Origin: Cyanodermella asteris
Lineage: Eukaryota; Ascomycota; Lecanoromycetes; Ostropales; Stictidaceae
Assembly: GCA_900618795.1 (NCBI GenBank)
Contig: UYJD01000004.1
Location: 872,560 to 936,559 of the forward strand
Reading direction: 5' to 3'
DNA length: 64,000 bases
Below, piece after piece: positions 1 to 11,194 of this stretch. The number at the start of each line of letters is the position of its first letter. Position 1 is the first letter of the stretch. Made by a program: the position numbers and the translations under genes. The notes under the pieces are model-generated. The model was not told the DNA's origin. It ran no database searches and saw nothing but the letters and a program-made list of their open reading frames with translations.

Positions 1-39
1 CATACAATTCAAACACTGACTGTAAAATTCTGCTTCGCT

Positions 40-1845
40 CTACGACACCAAATCATCAACAGATATTCTCCTAGATGATGGTCCTGCCGCAAGTCGAAGC
101 CTTTCCACACTGCGAATGATGCTTGTTATCTCCACGTCGACGAACCCAACCTCTCGAAGCAACCCAACGATTCGAAGCAGTCCTATGCCTTGAAGGTGGG
201 CGAAGTCATCATGCAATGCGGATATGTTTCCCTTGGGTCGCAGGAGAAGTTCGCGTACCCACGAGGGATGCGAACTTCCTAAAACATCGAGTTTTAGCGT
301 CACCTTTGTTTTCTGACGGCGTCGGTGGATGCCCGTTTTCGCCGATTGTACCCTCTGCTCGCGACGGAACCACGCAAGCACCTCCACAGCGTCATCCTTG
401 TATTCCAGGCCGGTCGCAAACGTCTCGCCGTTTGCCCGCACATTGGAGGTGTAGAAGAATTGCGCTGCAAAGCCATCGACGAATTCATCCAGTGTGCTGA
501 ACTTGTTCAAGACTTTGGGAGTTGAACCTTGGCCAATGATGAGCGTTTCGAGACCACGGAAGGCATCGATCCAGTAAGGCTCAGAGTTGAGCGATGCCCA
601 AGTACCTCCGCCGATTGCATGCATCCATTCTTCTTTCAGAGCGCATCCCTCAATATCAAACCATTTGAGGCAAATGAGGTTCCTACCCAACTGGTGCATC
701 ATTGACTGAGTAACGGTCCATACACTTGGACCTGTGGAGGCACTGCTGTCGGGAATGCGAACCTCACCCTGTGGGCCCTCTATAGTCGTGAATCTGGCCA
801 CTGGTGGATATGGTTCCGGCCAGAAAGCCAGCGATAGGTGAGTCAGTTGCTTAAGGTGTGGGCTGAGACTATGAATCAGTGCCTGCCAGGACGGATTTCC
901 CGCATGGGCCAGCGACAAGTGAGTCAACGACGCAAACCTGAAGCTTTGTATCGTCCTGGGCAAGGTTGGGGTTTGGCCATCGCTGATGATCTCCGAATCC
1001 CAGGAGTCGGGCACTTCGTCGCTGGCTTGAGCTTCACCTTTCTGCGTGGCCTTCGTCCCGGTTTCCGTCTTCCGCTTATGAGAGCCAGGTCCGCACAGAA
1101 ACTTGGCGATGTCCGTGTAATCTCGACCGCGGCCGGGCCAGAATGAACCCCCGAGGTGAAGGTGACTGATGTGCTCTGCCCCGGAGCCTCGTACCACCCC
1201 ATAAATATCGTTAGTGAAAAGATGCTCTAGCTCCTTAAGCGTAATTTCAGAAGGTCCGTAAACTGTAAGGAAAGCTATCAATTGCTGCTTCAAGTGTTGA
1301 GGAGCCTCGGACAACCAGTCGCCGTGCATTTCAAGAATCTGTCTCCACTCCATGGCTAGCTTGCGCAGTGTGATGAAACGCAAGGTTCCTGGCTCCGGGA
1401 GAACTAGATCTGGGAGACGATCCAACCTCTTCGCCTTTCTCGATGCATATTCCTCGAGCTGTACACGGCTGGTGGTCGCCATGTTCCTCTTGGTCCAGCT
1501 CGGAGGCGCTGGCGGTCCTGGAAGTCTGCGTTGGCTTGCTCGAGCTCGCATGCGTTCCTGAGCCGTGAGCTCCGGCTGAGGCTCAGGTTGATGTTGGGAA
1601 GGGGGATATAGCAATGGCAGGGCTAGGGGAGGAGCCGCCTGGGTAGATGAGCTTGCCTCGGTCGAGGTCCACGAACTGCCATGGGCCCGACGAAGGTGCG
1701 ACAGCATGTCATTGACCTGTCTGGGAGGCTCGCCGCTTCCCGTCGTCGATCGAGAACTGCCATGATTTCCGTGAGATGATTGCAGAGATGGATGGGCACT
1801 ACTGGCTGGTTTGAACTGATAGGCTTGTCTACGCTTCTTCGGCAT
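40..1845 (-). CDS. Leucine-rich hypothetical protein (fungal MPKKRR-type family)
   Basis: An uninterrupted reading frame of 601 residues if translation starts at the MPKKRRQAY methionine (1845), which I prefer over a methionine 11 codons upstream because a basic MPKK start is what I recall for this family. The N-terminal 150 residues are Ser/Thr/Pro-rich and low complexity, followed by a short VNDMLSHLRR segment. The middle has leucine-spaced stretches (LTHLSLAHAG, LTHLSLAFWP) resembling degenerate leucine-rich repeats. There are no catalytic motifs, signal peptide or membrane segment. From memory, similar ascomycete proteins carry the database name 'tafazzin', but I see no acyltransferase HX4D box, so I would not transfer that function. 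Its 3' end is at the window edge but the stop codon is inside. Confidence 0.7.
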   Translation of the reverse strand: MPKKRRQAYQFKPASSAHPSLQSSHGNHGSSRSTTGSGEPPRQVNDMLSHLRRAHGSSWTSTEASSSTQAAPPLALPLLYPPSQHQPEPQPELTAQERMRARASQRRLPGPPAPPSWTKRNMATTSRVQLEEYASRKAKRLDRLPDLVLPEPGTLRFITLRKLAMEWRQILEMHGDWLSEAPQHLKQQLIAFLTVYGPSEITLKELEHLFTNDIYGVVRGSGAEHISHLHLGGSFWPGRGRDYTDIAKFLCGPGSHKRKTETGTKATQKGEAQASDEVPDSWDSEIISDGQTPTLPRTIQSFRFASLTHLSLAHAGNPSWQALIHSLSPHLKQLTHLSLAFWPEPYPPVARFTTIEGPQGEVRIPDSSASTGPSVWTVTQSMMHQLGRNLICLKWFDIEGCALKEEWMHAIGGGTWASLNSEPYWIDAFRGLETLIIGQGSTPKVLNKFSTLDEFVDGFAAQFFYTSNVRANGETFATGLEYKDDAVEVLAWFRREQRVQSAKTGIHRRRQKTKVTLKLDVLGSSHPSWVRELLLRPKGNISALHDDFAHLQGIGLLRIVGLLREVGFVDVEITSIIRSVERLRLAAGPSSRRISVDDLVS

Positions 1846-3311
1846 ACAGCCAAGCAAGAGCCCCCAAATGTAGTCCAAGTGACGCTATCAGGATACTTGT
1901 GTGATAGCAGGATTGTCGGGAAATTCAACCTTGGGTATGCATTTGTTTATGTCGAAGGAAGCATTCGTGTACCCGCCACTTCACATCCATGGCTTCCACG
2001 AGATGACTAAGCAGACATGGCAATTGCTCCCAAAATTGTGTGGACAGCCACGACTTGCGACTGCAGCAGCATCTTTTGCGATCACTGTTTTAGTTCCTCG
2101 TATCAGACTGGAGTTTCTTGTCCGCTCTGCGTGCCGCGCGTTCTGTTGCAGGGAACATTGCCCCGGCCTTGGAACGTTTTCTTGGGGCAAACATACTACC
2201 CTTCGAATCAGATCTATAAGCGTTCACGCGATTTACGTGCCAGTACGGTCCCTTGTTCAAAAGAATCCGTCTTCATTGGAACCTGCTCAGCGAAGACTCC
2301 GGACGATCATGGTCAAGCCACGCGACCATCGACTCATCGGCATGCAGACTACTCGAGTTGCAAGTCGTGACATCTCTCAACGAAGGGCAGGTGCTGATTT
2401 GACACCGCATCGATCTTTGAGCCGGCAAGAAGGAAGACGAGGCTTATTGTCAGCTGCAGGTGCTGAGACATGCCGCCTCCTTAGCTATCGAATGGGTGCA
2501 GGCAAAGGTCCCATGCTGCCGGTACGACGTCGCGCTAGTTTAAGCGAGGGAGCTGGCAGAAGCTTGGAAGCACCGGGATTTGCCAACTTGATTCCGCGTG
2601 CTTGGTGATGTTTGTCCGGCGCCATGTTCCAGCCCGGCTACCACGCGTCTGTCGCGATGATGACCGTTTGATGCTTGAATCATGAGTACAGATGCTTGCG
2701 GCCGTGCCCCGAGCTGCTTGTGCGGAGCCCCCACGCCTTCGCGCCAACCACAACTCTTTGTTCTCACCATGGCTTGCCGCCGGTACGGCATTCGTTACTT
2801 CTCCAGCTCACGAGGCGCGTGCTCTTCCTGGGGAATCAAGCCTTTGAGCGCCTCTTTGTTTGCCAGCATCCGGATGCTCGTGGCGAGTATTGCTGAAATG
2901 GCACTTTGTGCACGCGTCGGGCGTCCTTGCTTCGTTGCCGCCTCTCCATTTCCCCACAAACTCCGCAAAGACTACCCCATGCTTCCCAGATGTGCCAGGG
3001 ATACTACACCCTAGTCGAAATCCTGGCCGTCCCTCACCAATTCCAGCTTGACTTCTCGAAGCCTACAGATCTAGGCCGCGACTAGCGCTATTCGCCTTCG
3101 TGTGCTACATCAAGCTGGGCGACAAGCACCTTCAGTCGATTATAAAGCCTTCGCCCCCGCCAGGGTATCTCTCCACGCCTTTCTTGCTCGTCTTTGTAAC
3201 CCCCAGGCTGTTCATCGCTCCCTGTCATCTCGTCGAAATTTGGGTCGAGATCTACAATACCATACCAGTCTCGTCTTGCAGCAGATCTCGCTTGAGGCTT
3301 GACGTTTCAAG
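1846..3311. other. Intergenic region between divergent genes
   Basis: About 1.4 kb between the hypothetical protein (-) and the sugar transporter (+). Open frames here overlap in several registers, have no recognisable domains and are not supported as genes. The last 200 bases are pyrimidine-rich and probably hold the transporter promoter and 5' leader. Confidence 0.6.
3141..3147 (+). promoter_or_regulatory. Possible TATA element of the sugar transporter
   Basis: TATAAAG lies about 165 bases before the transporter ATG and is followed by a C/T-rich stretch typical of fungal transcription start regions. This rests on sequence match only. Confidence 0.35.
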
Positions 3312-4881
3312 ATGGTGTCCTCGAAACTTGTCTACAACTGGTACATCTCCCTTGTTGCCGCGGCGTGCATGATACTCTACGGTTACGATGCATCCGTCTA
3401 CAACTCGGTCCAGGGCTCCAAGAACTGGGTGAAATGGTTCGGCAACCCAGACGCCAATTTGATTGGAGCCATCAACACCGCTTACACCGTGGGCGCGATC
3501 GTTGGAGGCTTCTTTTTTGGTGGCCCTCTTGCAGATTTCGCAGGCCGAAAAGTCGGCATGGCTACTGGCTGCGTGCTTGTGATCGTTGCCACATTCATGC
3601 AGACATTTTCGCCCCAGGGCAACCTCGGCCCGTTCATTGGTGGCAGAGTACTCATTGGTCTGGGCCAAGGCGTCGCACTCAGTGAGTTGATCAGATGATC
3701 CTGATTCGTGCCGTCACTGACTGAATATAGCTGCCGGCTCTGTCTACATCGGCGAGCTCGCGCCGTCCGAGGTCCGCGGCAAGATCATGACCTTCTGGCA
3801 ACTCTTCTACAGCGTCGGCTCTTTCATCTGCTTTTGGGTGAACTATGGATGCTCGCAGCATGTCGCCGCGCTCGGAGAATGGGACTGGAAGATGGTGGTC
3901 ATATTCCAGCTACTTGCGCCCATAGCTATCCTCATCGCTCTGCCCTTCATCCCAGGTTCTCCGAGATGGTTTGTCAAGCACAACAAACCGGAGAAAGCTC
4001 GCGCGGCCCTTTCTACCGTTCGCGAACCAGACCAGGTCGAAGATGAGCTGCTAGCCATCCACGAAGCCATCGCATATGAGAACGAAGCTATTTCTGGTTC
4101 ATACATGGCACTGTGGAAGGACAAGTCAGTCCGCAAGCGGTTGCTCCTGGCATTCGTCATCAATGCCGGCCAGCAACTTACCGGCCAAGGTACTCTCAAC
4201 ACATACAGCACCAAGATTTACCAGAAGGTTTTCACCTCGGCTTCGACAATCGCGCTGATCAACGCCTTGAACGCAACATTTGCCATTCTCTTCACGCTCA
4301 GTGCCGCCTGGATTGTCGACCGCTTCGGTCGCAAATTCCTGCTCATCGTCGGTGGCATCGGCATGGGCATGTGTATGGTGATTGTCGCCTCAGTCGAGAC
4401 GCAGACTCCATTCACATCCAACGGGGGCAAGACACAGCCCGTGGGCATCTCCATCGTCTTCCTGCTGTTCCTCTTCGCTCTCTTCTACAAACCGTCCTGG
4501 GGCGCCACCGTCTGGATCTGGACATCCGAAATCTTCTCAATGAACGTCCGCGCACAAGGTGTCGGCATGGCCAGTCAGACACAGAACGTCGCGAACGCAA
4601 TTTTCCAGCAATTCTTCCCCATCCTCCTCAACAACTGCGGCTTTTATGCATTCTACATGTTTGCCGGCATCAACATCCTGCTGGCGGTGTTTGTATACTT
4701 CTTCATTCCCGAGACGAAGCAGGTTCCGCTTGAGGAGATTGACAAACTGTTTGGAGGATCTAACCATGTTGAGAGGGGTGCGGACATGCTTGCGGATAAG
4801 TTAGGAGATGAGATTACGGTCGAGAATATTGGTAAGGCTGAGGAAGCTTTGGCTGTTACGCACAGGGAAGTTGCCAGGTAG
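3312..4881 (+). CDS. MFS sugar transporter (sugar porter family)
   Basis: Two exons, 3312-3681 and 3731-4881, joined across a 49-bp GTGAGT...TATAG intron. The splice restores GVAL-TAGSVYIGEL and gives 506 residues, the normal size for a 12-helix sugar porter. Family signatures are present: GYDASVYNSVQGS in helix 1, a GRKVG loop after helix 2, a PGSPRW element before the central cytoplasmic loop, DRFGRK in the second half and PETKQVPLEEID after the last helix. It should be a plasma-membrane proton-coupled hexose or related sugar importer; the substrate cannot be read from the sequence. The stop codon sits in CCAGGTAGGT, which also resembles a splice donor, so a short extra C-terminal exon is possible but not required. 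Confidence 0.93.
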
Positions 4882-5863
4882 GTGCTTTCCTTGGGCGACG
4901 CCCGGACCTAGCTGGATCATGGAATTAGTATTAGCTATGTTATCGATCCCACTTTTGATGCTTTCAATTTAGTTCGGTTGAAAATCCCGAAGGTCTTTTC
5001 AAGTGGCTCATTGTGACACTCATTGCCAGCAGAGGATTCGATTCGATGGATACTTGGTGATTTAGCTCAGATGCGGCCATGATGAATTGTGTTAATGATT
5101 CTCCGAGACCGCAAGCTGCCGAATCTGACCATCACGGCTTCATTTCAATTGCTGGCTCCGCCGATTTGATTCTCCACGCAGGATATTTCGCTGTATATAC
5201 GATGTCTGAAGATCATGCTGTGATTGAAGGTTGTGCGGAGCGTGTCGTTGCCGGCCATCGTTCTCGCGTCGCTAGCGCCGGGTATTCTAAGCGCTTCATA
5301 CCAAAAGCGGCCAACATCAGGTCGCACTACGTCGCGTATCGGCTATGTTGAGGACAGAACGCGGCTGTCTGTGCGCTTATCTATCCATCTACCGTTGCGT
5401 GAGGCCAGACTTTCTCTCACTAACGGAACGATGAACGTCCATGCCACATCTTTATCGCAGAACTCCAACTACCGCGAGCCATGGGCCTACTTGTTGAGCC
5501 ACAATGGCTGCGACCCGACATTTTCTGTGTCACCGACCACTCTTCACGCCCAAGGTCGCACTGCGGCTTCCACAACATTGGACCGCAAGAGCCTCCGGTT
5601 CCGTGATACTGATATGCCATTGAATCCTTATCAGGACTTGGTTCTTCACCGAAGATCCGCTGGTAACACCTGTAGTCATCGCTCTTCTGGCTCTGAACCT
5701 CCTTTGTTCGCACTTGCCTCGACCATTTCTTTCCATTCCGCTGCTGCGGCGCTTCGCGAAACGTTCTCTCGCTATCCTTTGTCAGTCTTACACGCCGTCG
5801 TTCATCCATCACAACCTCAACAACAAGAAGTGCCGTTGGACTCAAGATTCAGTCCTCTTTTAC
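4882..5863. other. Intergenic region before the amidase
   Basis: About 1 kb. Nothing recognised: open frames overlap one another and have no domain content. It probably contains the transporter terminator and the amidase promoter. Confidence 0.5.
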
Positions 5864-7771
5864 ATGGACCGAGAACGTCGTTGTCTTCGAACGTTCACAT
5901 TGGCATGCATAGGTTTGCTGTTTGTCCTCGTGTTTGTTGTCAGAGGTAATCAAAGACTGCTCGCCGCTGTCTGCCGATGCAACGCAAAGTTCCATGTCAG
6001 CAGCAGCTCTCCGTTGCAAGCAGTAGCCAAATACATCCGGCCATTCTCGCTCGACCACGCCACTGCGACAGAGCTTAGAACATACCTCAACAATGGCAGA
6101 CTGACGAGCGTGGCGCTGGTACAGGCTTACATCGACCGATCGGACGAAATCAACGAACAGTTGCATGCTGTCAGTGAGATCAACCCAGATGCTTTGTGTA
6201 TCGCCAAGGAGCTCGATGAGGAGCGAGCGCAGGGGAGAATTCGTGGGCCATTGCATGGCATTCCAGTGCTGATCAAAGATAACATTGCAACTCTTGATGA
6301 TCTGAACACAACCGCGGGCTCATTCGCCCTTTTGGGTGCTCGCGTCTCGCGAGAGGCTCCTGCAGTGACAGCCTTGCGCAAAGCTGGCGCGATCGTTCTT
6401 GGAAAGTCTACCATGGGTGAATGGGCTCAGTATAGATCTACGAGAGCAACCGGGTCCGCCGGATGGAGCGCGTATGGTCAGCAGCCTCTGGGCGCCTGGT
6501 ATCCCGATCAAGACCCCCATGGCTCTTCGAGTGGCTCTGCTATCGCGGTCTCTGCCGGACTTGCCCCTATCTCCCTAGGTACAGAGACATCCGGTTCCAT
6601 TGTCAATCCTGCCGAGCGCAACAATTTGGTAGGCATAAAGCCAACTCTCGGATTGGTTTCTCGTGACATGGTTATCCCTATATCGACTCGACAGGACAGC
6701 GTTGGCCCTATTGCCCGGACGGTTAGAGACGCCGCAACCGTCTTGTCCGTGATAGCTGGCCGCGATTTGAATGACAACTACACTCTGGCGCAGCCTGAAA
6801 AGTTGCCAGACTATGCTGCGGCGTGCGACGAGTTTGGCTTGAGAGGTGCGCGCCTTGGTGTCCCTCGCAACCTGATCAACTACCATCTTGAGCCAAAGCT
6901 GATGCCGGTAATGGACGCCTTTGAGCATGCTCTGCGCGAGTTTGTTCGCGGAGGTGCCTCAATCACTGATTCTGCCAGCCTTCGGAAATACAACCCGGCG
7001 GAATTTCACCGGAACGAAGGTGTCGTGCTAGGCTCGGACTTTGCCGTTGGCATCGCACAGTACTTTTCCGGGCTCGCATACAACCCAAACAATATCCACA
7101 ACCTCGAAGAACTACGAAACTTCACATGGAACCACGAGCACGAAGCATGGCCAGACCGAGACACCCGCGTCTGGGACTCTGACCTCCAAAATTCAACTCT
7201 CCCGGACTCCGCCAAATCATTCGAAGCCTACCGCGCCAACAACGAAATGGCAACCGACTTGGGTATCGACAACGTCCTCGACCGGCTCAGCCTTGACGCG
7301 CTCGTGATCCCAACCTTCGCAGCTTTCCAACTCCCTGCAGTGGCTGGGCTGCCTGTCGTGACCGTCCCGCTCGGCTTCTACCCGGATGATGTGGACGTTC
7401 ATCGCAATCCGAAAGGTACGATGTTCACTATCGCGCCTGGGATACCGTTTGGAATTAGTTTTGTGGGAAGGAAATGGAGTGAGGCGACGTTGATCAGGTT
7501 GGCGTATGCATTTGAGCAGAGGACGAAGGTGCAGAGTAGTAGGTTGCCTCTCGTGCTTCCGAAGACGAATATCGTGCTGGAGGCAGTGGTTGAGAAGGGC
7601 GACAGGCTCTATAGTGGCCTTGGCGACGAGGTCGGCGGCTGTGCCACTCATTTCAATCACTCGAGCAAAGCCGTGAATGAAGATGCATTGAACCTGGAAA
7701 TGGACCTGATTTCCAAACCCTTGGCAGAGGCTGTTCCTCCTGCTCAGCAGGTCGTCATGGTGGTTTCGTGA
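5864..7771 (+). CDS. Amidase signature family enzyme with N-terminal signal anchor
   Basis: An intronless frame of 635 residues from the ATG at 5864. The frame stays open 50 codons upstream, but the chosen start puts a charged MDRERR directly before a hydrophobic helix (residues 11-27), giving a normal signal anchor or signal peptide. The amidase core runs from about residue 58 to 600. It shows the catalytic Lys in HGIPVLIKDN (Lys138), the Gly/Ser-rich DPHGSSSGSA loop with the cis-Ser, and TETSGSIVNPA with the nucleophilic Ser near 245, so the Ser-cisSer-Lys triad is intact. The typical C-terminal VAGLPVVTVPLGF segment is present. It hydrolyses amide bonds, probably in the secretory route or outside the cell; the substrate is unknown. 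About 50 residues after the core look unstructured. Confidence 0.92.
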   Translation: MDRERRCLRTFTLACIGLLFVLVFVVRGNQRLLAAVCRCNAKFHVSSSSPLQAVAKYIRPFSLDHATATELRTYLNNGRLTSVALVQAYIDRSDEINEQLHAVSEINPDALCIAKELDEERAQGRIRGPLHGIPVLIKDNIATLDDLNTTAGSFALLGARVSREAPAVTALRKAGAIVLGKSTMGEWAQYRSTRATGSAGWSAYGQQPLGAWYPDQDPHGSSSGSAIAVSAGLAPISLGTETSGSIVNPAERNNLVGIKPTLGLVSRDMVIPISTRQDSVGPIARTVRDAATVLSVIAGRDLNDNYTLAQPEKLPDYAAACDEFGLRGARLGVPRNLINYHLEPKLMPVMDAFEHALREFVRGGASITDSASLRKYNPAEFHRNEGVVLGSDFAVGIAQYFSGLAYNPNNIHNLEELRNFTWNHEHEAWPDRDTRVWDSDLQNSTLPDSAKSFEAYRANNEMATDLGIDNVLDRLSLDALVIPTFAAFQLPAVAGLPVVTVPLGFYPDDVDVHRNPKGTMFTIAPGIPFGISFVGRKWSEATLIRLAYAFEQRTKVQSSRLPLVLPKTNIVLEAVVEKGDRLYSGLGDEVGGCATHFNHSSKAVNEDALNLEMDLISKPLAEAVPPAQQVVMVVS

Positions 7772-8124
7772 ATCCAGATCTTGGAAAGTTCGTCGAATCT
7801 TTGAGGATATGATCATGATCTGGAAGTTGTGCTGTTTGGCTGGCATGGGTTTTGTGTTTGTGCTAGGGGCTTACATCGTTTGATATCACCGCGTCTGTCG
7901 GACTCCTCGAGAGGTAGCCCCGATCCGCAGAAGTGCGCTATTGCTTGTCTTTGAGATTTGAGACGTTGAAACATATTGATGATAATAATTCTGACCGTCC
8001 CTTCATTCGCAAGCCAGAGAACCTATACATCTGAGATCCAGCATTGTGGCTTCACTTTTACTTGTCTCTGACATGGCCCATGATTGAATAGCGACAGCAA
8101 GTTTATTAACCGACCATGTTCGGC
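7772..8124. other. Convergent intergenic region
   Basis: About 350 bases between the ends of the amidase (+) and the exonuclease-domain gene (-). It should hold both polyadenylation regions. No other feature seen. Confidence 0.5.
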
Positions 8125-9057
8125 TCAAGAAGGGGGACCCTGCCAGGGTGCCCTCGTCCAATCTTCATAGTCGTTATCATCCCCGTCATCATACCAATAG
8201 TCATCATCCCAGTCGTCACCGAAATAGTCCTCATCGAAGTTGTTGCGAGCTGGAGGAACGTAGTTCCACTGATCCAATGTCCGATTCTGCTCTTCACTCC
8301 AAGGAGCGAGCGTCCTGCCCGGGCCTTGAGGCTGGTAGTCTGGTTTTTGAGACGCCGCTACGCGCTTCTTGGTTTCGTCCCTGGCCAGGTCTTGCCATCG
8401 GACAGTCCCATCTCTGAAGGCTTTCCACAGCACAAGGAGGTACTGGACATCACCAGTGCAATACGCCTTGATGTCGTCGGGAATCGGGCGCTGATTGAAG
8501 ACCTCATATGAACCCCCATGTTCTTCCTTGAATAATTTCTGCCCTTGCTCTTTCGCCGTCATCCACTTTTCAAAGTCCCTGTCATATCGCAGCTGTTCCT
8601 CGACGCACTTTCCTAAGCCGCTCAAGTACTTCCTTGATGCTGTAGTCGTTCTTTTAGCGCTTTGCATAAGCTGAACATCCTCCACCCCCTGTAGTCTCAC
8701 GCCAAAGTGCGCGAACAAAGCATCTGAATCGTTGCGAACGTCGAAGACCTTTGGAATCTTTTCCTCCTGTAGAACATCCTTCAAAGTCTTTGATTTGAGG
8801 CCAGCAGTGTTGAATGCTTGTGACCCCAGTGAATATATATCGATAAGGTAGGCTCGTATGATCGGCATGCCAGTATCCACGAGAACAGTGAGAATCGAAA
8901 CGGAGCCGTCACGGCTGAGGTTCACTCCTTCGAGATCGAGGTACATGGTTGGCTCGTACCACCAAGACGGCAGTGCCGCATGGCGCAAAACAAGCCTGTC
9001 GACGAGATCACCGACTTGCTTTGTCGTGTCGACAATGTCTACCTCAACATTCTTCAT
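8125..9057 (-). CDS. 3'-5' exonuclease domain protein (DEDDy, RNase D/DnaQ-like)
   Basis: 310 residues from the MKNVEVDI start at 9057; the frame extends 18 codons upstream without homology. The order of motifs fits the DEDDy superfamily: YLDLEGVNL gives the Exo I acidic pair (Asp41, Glu43), FDVRNDSDALF gives the Exo II aspartate (about residue 110), and YCTGD (Tyr199-Asp203) is the Exo III Tyr-x3-Asp. The fold therefore looks catalytically competent. The last 40 residues are extremely Asp/Tyr-rich, a low-complexity acidic tail. The likely role is 3'-end trimming or turnover of RNA or DNA. Whether it is nuclear or cytoplasmic cannot be seen, and no helicase or HRDC domain is attached. An additional upstream exon cannot be excluded. 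Confidence 0.85.
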   Translation of the reverse strand: MKNVEVDIVDTTKQVGDLVDRLVLRHAALPSWWYEPTMYLDLEGVNLSRDGSVSILTVLVDTGMPIIRAYLIDIYSLGSQAFNTAGLKSKTLKDVLQEEKIPKVFDVRNDSDALFAHFGVRLQGVEDVQLMQSAKRTTTASRKYLSGLGKCVEEQLRYDRDFEKWMTAKEQGQKLFKEEHGGSYEVFNQRPIPDDIKAYCTGDVQYLLVLWKAFRDGTVRWQDLARDETKKRVAASQKPDYQPQGPGRTLAPWSEEQNRTLDQWNYVPPARNNFDEDYFGDDWDDDYWYDDGDDNDYEDWTRAPWQGPPS

Positions 9058-9714
9058 GGCGATTTTGAAGTATAGGATCAGGCCAGTAGCTTGCAGACAC
9101 TGTGGATGCATATGTCAAAGCTCTCGCAGCCTTGGATGAGATTCCCCGCATTCTTCAGCCTGCTTGGAAACGGATGCAAGGTGAGGTCATTGATGGACCT
9201 TAGTGGATGGAACCGTCAGCTCGAGACTGTCGGGCTGTGGATAACTGTTGGTGAACACTGAATAAAGTATATGAGCTCGACACCATATGCCTGCATGGGA
9301 CTAGTATATGGTGGACGTGACAGGCTGATATACCAAGGAGCCAGGAGCTACAGAGAGGTTGTGGAGTGGACAGAGAACGTGCGGACCGACAGCTCGAAGG
9401 ACTTGTGCCAGACTTCTCATTCGCATCGAGAGGACTGTGCACAGCAGGCAGGGTGGATGGATTGACGGTTTGAGATCAAGAAAAAAATGTCGTTACGTCG
9501 TCGTCAGCTATGTACGTAAGTATTTCGCGCATCGTTCAGCGCCAATGGTATCATGTTCTTCCAGTCATCGGACTCCTCCAAACGCGCCATCAGTATGTCG
9601 GACCGTTACGAGCGTGCAAAGACGCAGTGCACCACAGCAAGGTGTCAAGGCCGTGCCTCATCCAAGAACGCCATCCCATGCAAGACTCTTCCAAACTTCG
9701 GTGGAGCGATGTCC
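9058..9714. other. Intergenic region, no gene seen
   Basis: About 650 bases between two minus-strand genes: the promoter side of the exonuclease gene and the terminator side of the GH76 gene. Several short open frames overlap; none has recognisable content. Confidence 0.5.
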
Positions 9715-11194
9715 TCATATAATCATCCACCAAGTTCCAGCAATGAGCAGTATCAGTGCTAAAGCAGTAAGAATGCCGGCTCCAGCTCGGTCGCCTGTTG
9801 TGATGGGTCGTGTGAGGGCCGATTTTGGAAGTTCGTCAGCATCGCTTGCACCGGTGCCAGCGCTGGCATCTCCCTCACTGGTTCCGCCGGTGTTGTGGGT
9901 GACCGGCGGCGCAGCGCTGTCAATGAGAATGTTTTGGAAGACACTCATGGCAGACATTTGCTCGCCGACCCCACTCTGGCCATCCCAAGTGGTTTGATAC
10001 CACCTTCGTCCACACGAGTTTGTCATTCCGTTGGCGTTGCCAGAGCATTGACCTGCAGCACCCGCTGCAGAAGCCCTCATACGAGTCATCACGGAGTCAT
10101 GAGTGTACGGGACGAGCTGAGTGGTTACGGCGAGCCATCGCATGAGATAAGCCTTGAATGACGGCTCATCGTTGTTGCACGTCTGTGTTGCCGGCGGCTC
10201 ACAGGCGACTTCGGCGGCGATGCTTCCATTCTGAGGCGGCTGGCCCGCGTTGGGGTTCGCTCCGGCACTTTCGACGAAGAAAACATCGGTGCCTTTCATC
10301 AGAAGATCCACACGGTCCTTCCAGGTGGTGCTCCCGTTCGTGAAGTTGTACATGTACGCGGCTCCCATCAAGACAGTCCCCACATTGTAGGACCAGTAGA
10401 CCTCAGTGGCAGCAGAACAATTGTTGATGATGTACACGCCGTCCCAAATGGCGCCATCAGCTACACCATTTGTTTTGCCAAAAATGGGTGTGCCGTACAT
10501 CCAGTTCCACGTCTTTTCCGCCCAGTCAGCATATGTCTGGTTACCGGTGAAACGTGCCAAACGTGCTGCGAGTTGAAACAGACCGCCAGTGGAGATGGTG
10601 TTCTTGTATTCGTAGCCGGCGTTGAACTGGTAAATTTGCCATCGCAGTCCACCATTGCAGTCGGCAGTCTCCCATCGCGGAATCTGGGTGTTGAAAACGG
10701 CTTGCGCCAGTGCGAGCCACTGCGGTTCGCTGGACGGCGGGTTCTTGAAATTGGCCTCGGCCGCATCCATGGCAGCGAAAGCCCAGAAAACCTGGTCGTC
10801 GTTGCCAAGATCCTTGGTCTGATTCTGGGGCATGTAATTGCGGTCCGCGCCGACCTGGAACAACATGGCTTTGTAAACGAGATCGTTGTATTCGGTGTCT
10901 CCAGTCAGATTCCAGTAATTGATCAACTGTCCCATCATTCCTCCGGCTTCCCACCAGTAGTACGGGTATGCCAAAATTCCAGGTGTGCCACCGGGCTTGT
11001 CGCCGGGGTAGTAGTAGAGCATGTTCTGCGCTGTCTGTTTGGCTGCCGCCTTCAGTGAATCTGGAACCGATTAGCATTGTGCTGATGTGTGTGATCGATC
11101 GCGACCTACTTGGATCATTCACGTCCACAGTCAGAGCGCTCCAAGCCGGACTGGCGAGCGCCGCCAACAGCCCGCATACTTTCCGCACAAGCAT
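9715..11194 (-). CDS. GH76 family, DFG5/DCW1-type GPI-anchored alpha-1,6-mannanase/transglycosidase
   Basis: Two exons read leftward, 11194-11110 and 11060-9715, with a 49-bp intron (donor GTAGGT, acceptor TTCCAG). Splicing restores VNDP-NSLKAAAKQTAQNMLYYYPG and gives 476 residues. Residues 1-20 form a signal peptide (MLVRKVCGLLAALASPAWSA). The GH76 barrel follows, with the paired catalytic aspartates in GNDDQVFWAF (Asp116-Asp117), YYWWEAG and a Trp/Tyr-rich active-site surface. Several N-glycosylation sequons are present. After a Gly/Ser/Thr-rich spacer the protein ends in a hydrophobic helix with no charged tail, a standard GPI-attachment signal. In yeast and filamentous fungi this family crosslinks GPI proteins or galactomannan into the cell wall. 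Confidence 0.93.

Noticed and set aside
40-1845. Assignment of the first gene as tafazzin
   Set aside because: The name circulates for similar proteins, but no acyltransferase HX4D motif is present.
1901-2608. 235-codon open frame on the plus strand
   Set aside because: Arg/Ser/Pro-rich without domains, overlapped by frames on both strands; looks like chance openness in GC-rich DNA.
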